The position numbers were made by a program, and so were the translations under genes. A stretch of DNA of 20,128 nt from an uncultured Lachnospiraceae bacterium (lineage in GTDB: Bacteria; Bacillota; Clostridia; Lachnospirales; Lachnospiraceae): NCBI GenBank assembly GCA_910579425.1, contig CAJTVL010000066.1:1-20128 (forward strand), written 5' to 3'. The notes beneath the pieces were generated by a model, which had not been told where the DNA came from, did not search any database, and was given only the letters and a program-made list of their open reading frames with translations. Below are positions 6,638 to 15,146 of the stretch, one piece after another; position 1 is the first letter of the stretch, and each line of letters starts with the position of its first letter.

Positions 6638-7465
6638 TTGGCGGATCAGATCAGGATAGAAAATTTGGAGGTGTATGCCGCTCACGGGGTGTATCCTCAG
6701 GAGACAAGGCAGGGGCAGCTTTTTATGGTGGATGTGACCCTGAATACCGATTTAAGGCCTGCAGGGATGGCAGACGAGCTGGCCTTATCCACCAATTACG
6801 GGGAAGTCTGCCGATGGATTCACAGATATTTGAGGGAGAATACCTTCCGTCTCATCGAGGCTGCGGCGGAGCATTTGGCCAGGGAGCTTCTGTTGGCCTT
6901 TCCCAATGTGGAAAGCCTTGTGCTGGAGCTGAAAAAGCCCATGGCTCCCGTGAAACTTTCTTTTTCCAACATTTCCGTGAGGATAGAGCGGGGGTGGCGT
7001 CAGGCTTATCTGGGAATCGGTTCCAATATGGGGGATAAACAGGGGTATGTGGCGCAGGCTCTAACCTCTTTAAAGAAGCACCCCCTGATTCGAAATGTGG
7101 AAAGCTCCAGGCTTATTCTGACGGCGCCTTATGGGGGCGTGGAGCAGGAGGATTTTTTAAATGGAGCCATCGGGCTTAAGACCCTGCTGTCCCCTTATGA
7201 ATTGCTTTCTTTTTTACAGACTTTAGAGAAAGAAGCGGGAAGGGAGCGAAAGGTACATTGGGGCCCCAGAACTCTGGATTTGGATATCCTTTTTTATGAC
7301 GGGTTTGTGTCAAATGAGGAAGTTCTCACTGTGCCGCATCCGGATATGGCAAACAGAAGCTTTGTGTTAGAGCCCCTGAACGAACTTTGTCCCTGGCAGA
7401 GGCATCCCCTGACAGGGAAAACAGTAAGACAGATGCTGACGGAGCTGTTGGAAACAGGCTGTTAA
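6638..7465 (+). CDS. folBK: Fused dihydroneopterin aldolase / HPPK (FolB-FolK)
   Basis: 275 residues, two enzymes in one chain. Residues 1 to about 118 are dihydroneopterin aldolase: YAAHGVYPQE (active-site E22), NYGEV and catalytic K100 in LELKKP. It cleaves dihydroneopterin to 6-hydroxymethyl-dihydropterin. Residues about 121-275 are HPPK, which pyrophosphorylates that product: YLGIGSNMGD, APYGGVEQEDFLN, the RKVHWGPRTLDLDILFYDG core (Mg and ATP binding) and VPHPDMANRSFVLEPL. The start is TTG 6638: an in-frame stop (6614-6616) lies just upstream and no ATG exists before residue 30. GGAAGG precedes it by about 11 bases. Fusion lets the aldolase product pass to the kinase. Last gene of the fol operon. 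Confidence 0.95.
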   Translation: MADQIRIENLEVYAAHGVYPQETRQGQLFMVDVTLNTDLRPAGMADELALSTNYGEVCRWIHRYLRENTFRLIEAAAEHLARELLLAFPNVESLVLELKKPMAPVKLSFSNISVRIERGWRQAYLGIGSNMGDKQGYVAQALTSLKKHPLIRNVESSRLILTAPYGGVEQEDFLNGAIGLKTLLSPYELLSFLQTLEKEAGRERKVHWGPRTLDLDILFYDGFVSNEEVLTVPHPDMANRSFVLEPLNELCPWQRHPLTGKTVRQMLTELLETGC

Positions 7466-7472
7466 ATTTAAG

Positions 7473-7512
7473 AAACTCTCCGGTTCCCACAGGGAAGCTC
7501 CGGAGAGTTTTT
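7473..7512 (+). terminator. Intrinsic terminator of the folate operon
   Basis: Outer stem AACTCTCCGG/CCGGAGAGTT (7474-7483 and 7500-7509) encloses a second stem TTCCC/GGGAA, followed by TTTTT. On the other strand it is followed by TTTCTT, so it may also serve the convergent gene ending at 7534. Confidence 0.9.
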
Positions 7513-7533
7513 GTCAATATAACAGCTTTGGGC

Positions 7534-8559
7534 TCAGGGTGTGGCCGCATCCATTGCCGCCGAAAAGGTGGTCACATTTACGGGGCCGTTTACGGGGGTG
7601 TGGTAAACGGGAGTGCTTGCGCCGAAAGCGTTAAAGTAGGCGTAGGTGGAAGTGAGATTAATATTCTCATAATTGCCCTCGGCAACGACCTCAGGGTTGC
7701 TGCCGTCAAGATTCATCCGCATAAGGGCAGGGCTTTCCGCTGAATTTTTCTGGTAGTAAACAGAGTAATCGCCTACATTAAAGCAGTCCACCCGGTCATT
7801 GGTAAGGATTTCCACCGTGTTGGCCGAGAGGGAGTAGCGGCAGAGCCGGTAATTGGAGGAGACATCCATATAATAAATGTAGCCCTGATGGTAAACCGGA
7901 AACCAGAGATTTCCTTCATAAACGGTATAGATACTGTCCGTTCTGGTATCAAGCCCGTATAAATAGTGATCCCGCTGCGTACCGTTAAAGTAAATGACAC
8001 CGTCAAAGCAGGCGGCAGGATTGATTACGCTGTCGGAAACCAGTTCCTTAACGCTTTTATCCGTTTTGATCTTATAGAGCTGGGTAAAATCCTTGTTGTT
8101 GTAGTGCTGGTAATAAATGTAATCCCCCACTAGCTGCATGGTGATGGCGGCAGTCCGGTCAAGGCATTTGCTCTCGCGGCCATTTAATTTGCAGCGGTAA
8201 ACGCCCCGGGTGGGAATCACATAGCCCATGCCGTCCCCGCCGTCCGAGCTGTCCATATAATAATAGAGATACTCTCCGCCCACATTGATAAAGGAGGCTT
8301 TTGAATTGACCAGCTTTTTGAGCCCCGTCTCGTCCGCGTTCATGGAATACAGGCAGCCCTGGTCGTAGGCGTTGGAGAAGTAAACCTTTCCGTCGGCTTC
8401 TGCAAAGAGTCCGTCATTGTTCAGATTCCCGCCCGTATTTCCGGTGACAGAAATCTGGTTGGAGGGAATTCGGTCGTTGAGCAGGGAAATCGCATAAAAT
8501 ATGATTGCGGCGATCAGAAGAACCCCTGTGCCGATCAGTATTTTCCATTCTTTTTTCAT
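7534..8559 (-). CDS. Membrane-anchored DUF5050-like beta-propeller protein
   Basis: 341 residues from ATG 8559-8557, chosen over an upstream ATG (8625) because AAAGGAG precedes it and the MKKEWK start leads straight into a hydrophobic segment (about 6-25). This looks like an uncleaved signal anchor with the rest outside the cell. The outer part has repeated units of about 40-45 residues with paired aromatics and polar ends (VYFSN, YLYYYMD, YIYYQHY, VIYFNG, YIYYMDV, SVYYQKN, YAYFNAF) alternating with LYxxxxDG-like turns. This is the DUF5050 / LRP1-like propeller pattern common in Clostridia, where function is unknown and sensing or binding at the surface is guessed. Single gene with its own promoter. 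Confidence 0.8.
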   Translation of the reverse strand: MKKEWKILIGTGVLLIAAIIFYAISLLNDRIPSNQISVTGNTGGNLNNDGLFAEADGKVYFSNAYDQGCLYSMNADETGLKKLVNSKASFINVGGEYLYYYMDSSDGGDGMGYVIPTRGVYRCKLNGRESKCLDRTAAITMQLVGDYIYYQHYNNKDFTQLYKIKTDKSVKELVSDSVINPAACFDGVIYFNGTQRDHYLYGLDTRTDSIYTVYEGNLWFPVYHQGYIYYMDVSSNYRLCRYSLSANTVEILTNDRVDCFNVGDYSVYYQKNSAESPALMRMNLDGSNPEVVAEGNYENINLTSTYAYFNAFGASTPVYHTPVNGPVNVTTFSAAMDAATP

Positions 8560-8590
8560 TGAGAAATAACTCCTTTCCTTTATAGGTTCT

Positions 8591-8619
8591 ATTATAATAA
8601 GTCGAAAATTATTCCGCAA
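8591..8619 (-). promoter_or_regulatory. Sigma-A promoter for the DUF5050-like gene
   Basis: On the minus strand, -35 TTGCGG (8619-8614), a 17-base spacer and a perfect -10 TATAAT (8596-8591), about 30 bases before the start. Confidence 0.65.
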
Positions 8620-8692
8620 CTCCAATTTTGAGAAATCCTGTGAAAAGAAACCGGTCAGGCCAAATTATTTTACCGTTCCCAATAGAGAGTGC

Positions 8693-8721
8693 TTGAACAC
8701 ACGTTTTATTTGTTATAAAAT
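8693..8721 (+). promoter_or_regulatory. Candidate promoter for pheA
   Basis: -35 TTGAAC (8693-8698), a 17-base spacer and -10 TAAAAT (8716-8721), about 90 bases before the pheA start. Nothing resembling a T-box or a leader terminator was found between it and the gene. Confidence 0.5.
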
Positions 8722-8810
8722 AAGAGGTATGTGTTGAGCGGGGAAATTGTACTGTTCAATGCAGTCTGGAAACGGAGAGAAAATATTGATATATGCAGGG
8801 AGGATGTGGG

Positions 8811-9932
8811 ATGGATTTACTGGAATTGCGCGGGCAGATTGATGAAATCGACTCTCAGATTGTGCAGTTGTATGAGAAAAGAATGGATGTGTGCGCCCGG
8901 GTGGCGGAATATAAGATCGAGACGGGGAAGAAGGTTTTTGACAAGGCAAGGGAGGATGAGAAGCTCCGCAGGATTAAGGGAATGGCCCATAACGATTTTA
9001 ACAGCCAGGGGCTGACGGAGCTTTTTGAGCAGATCATGTCCATGAGCCGCAAGCTTCAGTACCGTCTTCTGGCAGAGCGCGGCAGCCTGGGGAATCTTCC
9101 CTTTATCGGAGTTGACAGGTTAAATGACAGAGCCAGGGTGGTATTCCAGGGGGCGGAGGGAGCCTACTCCCAGGCCGCCATGGCGGCGTATTTCGGGGAA
9201 GGGGTAAACAGCTTCCACGTGGAGACTTTCCGGGACGCCATGATTGCAATTGATGAGGGCAGCGCGGATTTTGCGGTGCTTCCCATAGAGAATTCCACGG
9301 CGGGGATTGTCAGTGAAATTTACGATCTGCTGGCGGAGTTTGAGAATTATATTGTGGGGGAACAGATCATTAAGATCGAACACTGCCTGATGGGGATTGA
9401 GGGAACGAAGCTTTCGGACATCAGAACGGTTTACTCCCATCCCCAGTCCCTGATGCAGTCGGCGCGTTTTTTGAATAGTCACAACTGGCAGCAGATCAGT
9501 ATGCAGAACAATGCTTTTGCGGCAAGGAAGGTGGCGCAGGATCAGGAACTTTCCCAGGCCGCCATTGCCAGCGAATACGCGGCAAGGCTTTACGGGCTTC
9601 GCGTACTGGAAAAGGGGGTCAATGATTCCAGCACCAATTCCACCCGGTTTATCATTGTCACCAATCAGAAGATTTTTCTTGAGAATGCAAAAAAAGTCAG
9701 CATATGCTTTGAGATTCCCCATGAAAGCGGTTCTCTTTATCACATGCTTTCCCATTTTATCTATAACCACCTGAACATGAACAGAATCGAGAGCAGGCCC
9801 ATCGAGGGAAGAAATTGGGAGTACCGTTTTTTCATTGACTTTGACGGGAATCTGGCGGACAGCGCCGTGAAAAACGCCCTGCGGGGGCTTCGGGAGGAGG
9901 CCAGGAATTTAAGGATTCTGGGAAACTACTGA
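8811..9932 (+). CDS. pheA: Bifunctional chorismate mutase / prephenate dehydratase (P-protein)
   Basis: 373 residues. Converts chorismate to prephenate and then phenylpyruvate, for phenylalanine. Residues 1 to about 88 are an AroQ chorismate mutase: R7, R24, K35, D44 and E48 fall at the E. coli P-protein active-site spacing. Prephenate dehydratase follows from about 107 (VVFQGAEGAYSQAA, LPIENSTAGIV, then STNSTRF with the conserved Thr-Arg-Phe). The last about 80 residues are an ACT domain (HESGSLYHML...NRIESRP), the phenylalanine feedback site. ATG 8811 follows GGGAGG at 7 bases; an upstream in-frame ATG at 8793 has weaker support. Tyrosine and common-pathway genes are not adjacent. No terminator is seen before the next gene (68 bases). 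Confidence 0.95.
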   Translation: MDLLELRGQIDEIDSQIVQLYEKRMDVCARVAEYKIETGKKVFDKAREDEKLRRIKGMAHNDFNSQGLTELFEQIMSMSRKLQYRLLAERGSLGNLPFIGVDRLNDRARVVFQGAEGAYSQAAMAAYFGEGVNSFHVETFRDAMIAIDEGSADFAVLPIENSTAGIVSEIYDLLAEFENYIVGEQIIKIEHCLMGIEGTKLSDIRTVYSHPQSLMQSARFLNSHNWQQISMQNNAFAARKVAQDQELSQAAIASEYAARLYGLRVLEKGVNDSSTNSTRFIIVTNQKIFLENAKKVSICFEIPHESGSLYHMLSHFIYNHLNMNRIESRPIEGRNWEYRFFIDFDGNLADSAVKNALRGLREEARNLRILGNY

Positions 9933-10000
9933 TTTTGTAAGAGAGAAGACGGAAGAAACAATTGTCGTTTACGATATTCTAAAATAAGGCAGGAGCGGAT

Positions 10001-11341
10001 ATGAGAGAACAGGAATTGATTGTGTATAAGGACTTTCCCGGGCAGGAAGGGAAGCTTTTGTTTGAGATGGCGGGGCTGATGGAGGGCTATCAGGAGAAGG
10101 GGCAGGATCAAAAGCAGATGGCCGCTCTTTTGTGCGACTGCATCCACCGCCTGCTGGAGCTGGCAGGAAACCATGGATTTTATGGAAACCTCTGGCACTG
10201 TTATTTGTCCAATCTTCTGGTAAACAACGAAAACAGCTACAGCAGAGCCTGCGAGATCAAAGGAGCGGTGGAAGGAACCATCAATCAGGCGGTATTGCAT
10301 GACATTATGATTTTCAAAGAATTTTTTGATTATGACTTCTCGGATATGGTGAAAACCCTTGGGGTGGAGAGCTTTGGACTTGTCACCGACTATGTGGGGA
10401 GCGAAGGGGAAAGCAAGATGTACAACAGCCGGATCCGGGACCGGATCTGCGAGCTGGCAGTGAAGTTTACCAAAAGCCGCACGCCCCGGGAGATGAAGGA
10501 TACGCTTACCGAATTTTACCGGGATTACGGGGTGGGAAGGTTCGGACTGCACAAGGCCTTCCGGGTGGTGCATAAAGAAGCGGGGGCGGAGATCGTCCCC
10601 ATTCCCAGGATTGCCCATGTGTACTTAAAGGATCTGGTGGGATACGAGATTCCCAAGCAGAAGCTGATTGAGAATACGGAGGCCTTTGTGGAGGGCCGTA
10701 AAGCCAATAACTGTCTTTTGTTCGGGGATGCGGGAACAGGCAAATCCTCCAGCATCAAGGGGATTGCCAACGAATATTATGAAAGAGGCCTTCGGGTCAT
10801 TGAGATCTACAGGCATCAGTTCCAGGATATTCATGATGTGATCGCCCAGATCAAAAACCGGAATTACAAATTTATCCTTTATATGGACGATTTAAGCTTT
10901 GAGGATTTTGAAACCGAGTACAAATATTTAAAGGCAGTGATTGAGGGCGGTCTTGAGAAAAAGCCGGACAACGTGCTGATCTATGCCACCTCCAACAGGC
11001 GGCATCTGATACGGGAGAAGTTTTCCGATAAGCAGGAGCGGCAGCCTGCCCTTAAGATTGATGATCTGCAGAGGGAAGAGCTGCATACGGGGGATACGGT
11101 GCAGGAAAAGCTTTCCCTGGTGTCCCGGTTCGGGGTTACCATATTTTTTGCGGCGCCGGACAAAAAAGAGTTCCAGAATATTGTGAAGGTGCTGGCGGAG
11201 CGTTATCATGTGGAAATGCCGGAGGAAGAGCTTTTGCTGGAAGCAAACAAATGGGAGCTGGCTCACGGCGGCTTGTCCGGAAGGTGCGCGCAGCAGTTTA
11301 TCGACCATCTGCTGGGAAAGGGAGGGGGATCATGTCAGTAA
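10001..11341 (+). CDS. AAA+ ATPase of the DUF815 family
   Basis: 446 residues. An N-terminal half of about 210 residues with no motif I recognise is followed by the DUF815 ATPase core: LVGYEIPKQKLIENTEAFVEG, Walker A GDAGTGKSS (242-250), Walker B FILYMDD (291-297), sensor-1-like IYATSNRRH, and a C-terminal AAA lid (GGLSGRCAQQFIDHLL). Such ATPases are probably molecular remodelers; the substrate is unknown. ATG 10001 follows AGGAG. Its last codons overlap the ppx start by 10 bases, a tight coupling that places it with polyphosphate metabolism. No promoter was recognised in the 68-base gap after pheA, so it may be read through from pheA. Confidence 0.88.
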   Translation: MREQELIVYKDFPGQEGKLLFEMAGLMEGYQEKGQDQKQMAALLCDCIHRLLELAGNHGFYGNLWHCYLSNLLVNNENSYSRACEIKGAVEGTINQAVLHDIMIFKEFFDYDFSDMVKTLGVESFGLVTDYVGSEGESKMYNSRIRDRICELAVKFTKSRTPREMKDTLTEFYRDYGVGRFGLHKAFRVVHKEAGAEIVPIPRIAHVYLKDLVGYEIPKQKLIENTEAFVEGRKANNCLLFGDAGTGKSSSIKGIANEYYERGLRVIEIYRHQFQDIHDVIAQIKNRNYKFILYMDDLSFEDFETEYKYLKAVIEGGLEKKPDNVLIYATSNRRHLIREKFSDKQERQPALKIDDLQREELHTGDTVQEKLSLVSRFGVTIFFAAPDKKEFQNIVKVLAERYHVEMPEEELLLEANKWELAHGGLSGRCAQQFIDHLLGKGGGSCQ

Positions 11342-12867
11342 AGACATTTGCGGCCATTGATGCAGGCTCCTATGAACTTGCCATGAAAATTTTTGAGGTT
11401 TCGGGTACAGGGGGCATGAAGCAGATTGACCATATCCGCTACAGCATCGATATGGGAACGGAAACCTACGGGGTGGGAAGACTTTCCTATGAGAGAGTGG
11501 ATGAGCTCTGCAGGGTTCTGAGAGAGTTTGCGGATATTATGAAGTCCTACCGGGTGGAGGAATATAAGGCTTATGGAACCAGCGCCATCAGGGAATCCAG
11601 AAACCGCGCCATTCTTCTTGACCAGATCGAGCAAAGGACAGGGATACATATTGACGTTCTGAGCAATTCGGAGCAGCGCTTTCTGGATTATAAGTCCATT
11701 GCCTTTCAGGGAGAGGGGTTTGAGAGGATTATCGAAAACGGCACGGCCATTCTGGATATTGGAGGGGGCAGCATCCAGATTTCCCTGTTTGATAACGATA
11801 CTCTTGTTTCCACCCAGAATATGCGGCTGGGGGTTCTGCGGCTTCAGGAAAGGCTCTTTCACTTAGACGCCAGCATCAGCCAGTATGCCACGCTGATTGA
11901 GGAGATGACGCAGGCCCAGATGAGCGTATACAAAAAGCTGTATCTGAAGGACCGGCAGATCAAGAGCATCATTGTGGTGGATGATTATCTCTCGGCTCTG
12001 GTCATGCAAAAAGGGGGAAATGGAGTCATTAAGGGATATGCGGACCGGAAAACCATGGATTATTTTTTGGAAATCTGCCGCAGCAGGAGTTTTTTGGAGC
12101 TTTCCAAAACCCTGGATATGCCCGAAAAAAATATTCCTCTGCTGTACATTTCCATGATTATGCTGCACTGCATTATGGACAATATGGGGGCGGAGCAGAT
12201 TTGGGCGCCGGGGGTGACTTTGTGTGACGGGATCGCCTATGAGTATGCGGAAAAAAATAAGATTATGACGGCAGCCCACGATTTTGAGAAGGATATTATT
12301 GCCTGCGCCCAAAACATCAGCAAGCGCTATCGGGGCAGCAAAAAGAGGAGCGAAACCCTGGAAAAGATCGCGCTCTCCATTTTTGACAGCATGAAAGAGC
12401 TTCACGGGCTGGGAAGAAGAGAGAGACTGCTTTTGCAGATTTCAACGATTCTTCATGACTGCGGCAAGTACATCAGTATGGTAAATTTGGGAGAGTGTTC
12501 CTACAGCATCATTATGTCCACGGAGATCATCGGTCTTTCCCACCAGGAGCGTGAGATCGTGGCCAATGTGGTGAAATATAACCATCTGGAATTTGACTAC
12601 GACAAGACCATGGGGAGCAGCTCCATGGACCGGGAATCATACCTGAAAATTTCCAAGCTTACGGCAATTCTGCGGGTGGCAAACGGGCTGGATCGGAGCC
12701 ATAAGCAGAAATTTAAGGAGGTTCGGATTTCCTTAAAGGAAGATGAGCTGATTCTGGCAGTGGATACCCAGGAAAATATCATGCTGGAGAAGGGACTTTT
12801 TGATGCCAGGGCGGATTTCTTTGAGGAGGTATACAATGTCAGGCCGGTAATCAGGAGGCGGCGCTAG
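11332..12867 (+). CDS. ppx: Exopolyphosphatase, Ppx/GppA family, with C-terminal HD-like domain
   Basis: 511 residues from ATG 11332 (GGGAGGGGG at good spacing; the frame extends upstream inside the DUF815 gene). An ASKHA-fold enzyme that removes terminal phosphates from polyphosphate or converts pppGpp to ppGpp. Phosphate loop 1 reads AAIDAGSYEL (7-16), where GSNS-x-RL is usual. TSAIRESRNR (83-92) and DIGGGS (142-147) are standard. The catalytic-acid region, usually SG-x-EEAR, reads SNSEQRF (111-117), keeping E114. The C-terminal region (about 320-511) is HD-like with HD at 375-376 (TILHDCGKY), but the downstream His-rich stretch of the family is reduced to NLGECSYSII. Overlaps DUF815 by 10 bases; ppk1 follows. 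Confidence 0.9.
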   Translation: MSVKTFAAIDAGSYELAMKIFEVSGTGGMKQIDHIRYSIDMGTETYGVGRLSYERVDELCRVLREFADIMKSYRVEEYKAYGTSAIRESRNRAILLDQIEQRTGIHIDVLSNSEQRFLDYKSIAFQGEGFERIIENGTAILDIGGGSIQISLFDNDTLVSTQNMRLGVLRLQERLFHLDASISQYATLIEEMTQAQMSVYKKLYLKDRQIKSIIVVDDYLSALVMQKGGNGVIKGYADRKTMDYFLEICRSRSFLELSKTLDMPEKNIPLLYISMIMLHCIMDNMGAEQIWAPGVTLCDGIAYEYAEKNKIMTAAHDFEKDIIACAQNISKRYRGSKKRSETLEKIALSIFDSMKELHGLGRRERLLLQISTILHDCGKYISMVNLGECSYSIIMSTEIIGLSHQEREIVANVVKYNHLEFDYDKTMGSSSMDRESYLKISKLTAILRVANGLDRSHKQKFKEVRISLKEDELILAVDTQENIMLEKGLFDARADFFEEVYNVRPVIRRRR

Positions 12868-13001
12868 TGTTTTGCAGAAGAAAAACAACGGGCAGTGCAT
12901 TTGGCCGGCTGGCTTCCTGTTCAATAAGGCAAAAAATCAGAATGAGAAAAGGGCATATTTGGTTACGGGGAAAAGGTATGCCCGGAAGGGGGATGGAGAA
13001 A

Positions 13002-15131
13002 ATGGACAAATCCATATATGATGATCCGTCATGCTACAGCAACCGGGAGCTGAGCTGGATCATGTTTGACAAGAGAGTATTGAGCGAGGCACTGGACGAT
13101 GAAAACCCGCTCTTTGAACGTTTGAAATTTCTTGGAATTTCCGCGTCCAATCTGGATGAATTTTTTATGGTGCGGGTAGCCTCTTTAAAGGATATGGTAC
13201 ATGCGGGCTATACCAAGACGGATATTGCAGGGATGACGGCCTCGGAGCAGCTTGACGCCTTAGGCCGGGTCACCCATGAGCTGGTAGAGCAGCAGTATGG
13301 GATTTATAATCAGGAGCTTTTGCCAAAGCTTGCCGAAAACGGTATCCGGGTGATTGAACGGCACGAGGAGCTTACGGAGAAGGAAGCGGCCTACGTGGAC
13401 AGCTTTTATGAGGAAAATGTCTATCCGGTGCTGACCCCAATGGCAGTGGATTCCTCCCGTCCGTTCCCGTTGATCCGGAATAAATCACTGAATCTGGGGG
13501 CTTTGGTGAAGAAAAAGGAGGGAGATGAGAGCCTTGAATTTGCCACTGTCCAGGTGCCCAGCGTGCTTGACAGGGTAGTTCAAATCCCGGCAAAGGACAC
13601 GCAGACCAGGACGGTGATTCTGCTGGAGGAAGTTATTGAGCGGAATATTCATAAGCTGTTTATGAATTATGATATTGTAAGCTCCTGCCCTTTCCGTATC
13701 ATGCGCAATGCGGATCTTACCATTGAGGAGGATGAGGCGGAGGATTTGCTGAAGGAAATCGAGCGCCAGCTCAAGAGGCGCCAGTGGGGGCAGGCAATCC
13801 GTCTGGAGGTAGAGGAAGGGATTGATGAGCGGCTTCTTCAGATTATCGAGCAGGAGCTTTTGGTTTCCGAGGAGGAAATTTACCGGATCGGCGGGCCTTT
13901 GGATCTGACCTTTCTCATGAAAATGTATGGACTGCCCGGCTTTGAACATTTGAAGGAGAAACGCTATGCGCCTCCCCAGCCTGTGCCGGAGCTGTCCGGG
14001 GAGTTTGATATTTTTGAGAGAATCAGAGAAAAAGATATTCTGCTCTTTCACCCTTACGAGTCTTTCAGCCCGGTGGTTGATTTTATCAGGCAGGCCTCCC
14101 GGGATAAGGACGTGCTTGCCATCAAGCAGACGCTTTACCGTGTCAGCGGCAATTCACCGATTATAGCAGCCCTTGCCCAGGCGGCGGAGAACGGCAAGCA
14201 GGTGTCCGTGCTGGTGGAATTAAAGGCCCGCTTTGATGAGGAGAATAACATTGTCTGGGCAAAGATGCTGGAAAAGGCAGGCTGTCATGTGATCTATGGA
14301 CTGGTGGGGCTTAAGACCCACAGCAAGATTACCCTGGTGGTGCGGCGGGAAGAGGACGGCATCCGAAGGTATGTCCATCTGGGAACCGGAAACTACAATG
14401 ACGCCACGGCCAAGCTCTATACGGACGTGGGACTTTTGACGGCTGCGCCTTCCATCGGGGAGGATGCCACGGCGGTATTCAATATGCTTTCCGGCTACTC
14501 GGAGCCTTTAAGCTGGAATAAGCTTTCCCTTGCACCCCTCTGGCTGAAGGACAGATTTCTGTTTTTAATAGGAAGAGAAAAAGAAAATGCCCTGGCAGGC
14601 CGGGGCGGACATATCATTGCCAAGGTAAACAGCCTTTGCGACAAGGATGTAATTAAAGCCCTGTACGAGGCCGGGGCGGCGGGAGTGAAGATCGAGCTGA
14701 TTGTAAGGGGGATCTGCTGTTTGAAGACAGGGCTTCCCGGTGTGGGTGAAAATATAACCGTCCGCTCTATCGTGGGAAACTTTCTGGAGCACAGCCGTAT
14801 TTTCTATTTTGAAAATAACGGAAAGCCGGAATATTACTGTGCAAGCGCCGACTGGATGCCCAGAAACTTGGAGCGCCGGGTGGAAATCATGTTCCCTGTG
14901 GATAAACCGGAGCTCCAAAAGAAGCTGATGCGTATTCTGGAGATGCAGTTGGAGGATAATGTAAAGGCACATATCCTGACGGCGGAGGGCACTTATCAGA
15001 AGGCGGATAAAGGGGAAAAGGGGGCCGTCAACTCCCAGCTGGAGTTCTGCCATATGGTCAGGGATGCCATTAAGGCCCATGGAAAGCTGGTCAACAGCAG
15101 AGTGTTTATTCCGGAGATGCATCATGAATAA
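13002..15131 (+). CDS. ppk1: Polyphosphate kinase 1
   Basis: 709 residues from ATG 13002, normal for PPK1. Reversibly polymerises the ATP gamma-phosphate into polyphosphate, usually at the membrane. N-domain NRELSWIMFDKRVLSEA and LGISASNLDEFFMVRVASL, head-domain LTPMAVDSSRPFPLIRNKSLNL, then two PLD-like catalytic domains. The autophosphorylated His is H440 in GLKTHSKITLV (E. coli H435 equivalent); the second His site is in FLEHSRIFYF, followed by CASADWMPRNLERRVEIMFPV. The frame is open back to 12867, overlapping the ppx stop, but that 5' part (RRKTTGSAFGRLAS...) is not family-like. GGAAGGGGG at 12984-12992 fits ATG 13002; ATG 12978 and 12993 are alternatives. Downstream partner of ppx. Confidence 0.96.
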   Translation: MDKSIYDDPSCYSNRELSWIMFDKRVLSEALDDENPLFERLKFLGISASNLDEFFMVRVASLKDMVHAGYTKTDIAGMTASEQLDALGRVTHELVEQQYGIYNQELLPKLAENGIRVIERHEELTEKEAAYVDSFYEENVYPVLTPMAVDSSRPFPLIRNKSLNLGALVKKKEGDESLEFATVQVPSVLDRVVQIPAKDTQTRTVILLEEVIERNIHKLFMNYDIVSSCPFRIMRNADLTIEEDEAEDLLKEIERQLKRRQWGQAIRLEVEEGIDERLLQIIEQELLVSEEEIYRIGGPLDLTFLMKMYGLPGFEHLKEKRYAPPQPVPELSGEFDIFERIREKDILLFHPYESFSPVVDFIRQASRDKDVLAIKQTLYRVSGNSPIIAALAQAAENGKQVSVLVELKARFDEENNIVWAKMLEKAGCHVIYGLVGLKTHSKITLVVRREEDGIRRYVHLGTGNYNDATAKLYTDVGLLTAAPSIGEDATAVFNMLSGYSEPLSWNKLSLAPLWLKDRFLFLIGREKENALAGRGGHIIAKVNSLCDKDVIKALYEAGAAGVKIELIVRGICCLKTGLPGVGENITVRSIVGNFLEHSRIFYFENNGKPEYYCASADWMPRNLERRVEIMFPVDKPELQKKLMRILEMQLEDNVKAHILTAEGTYQKADKGEKGAVNSQLEFCHMVRDAIKAHGKLVNSRVFIPEMHHE

Positions 15132-15146
15132 AGGAGAGAGGGAAAT

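Noticed and set aside
9120..10618. Long minus frames opposite pheA and DUF815 (216 and 230 codons)
   Set aside because: Both are antisense to clearly assigned genes, without ribosome binding sites or recognisable domains.
12867..13001. 45-residue N-terminal extension of PPK1 (GTG 12867)
   Set aside because: The extension is basic and unlike PPK1 N-termini. A good ribosome binding site lies at 12984-12992, directly before ATG 13002.
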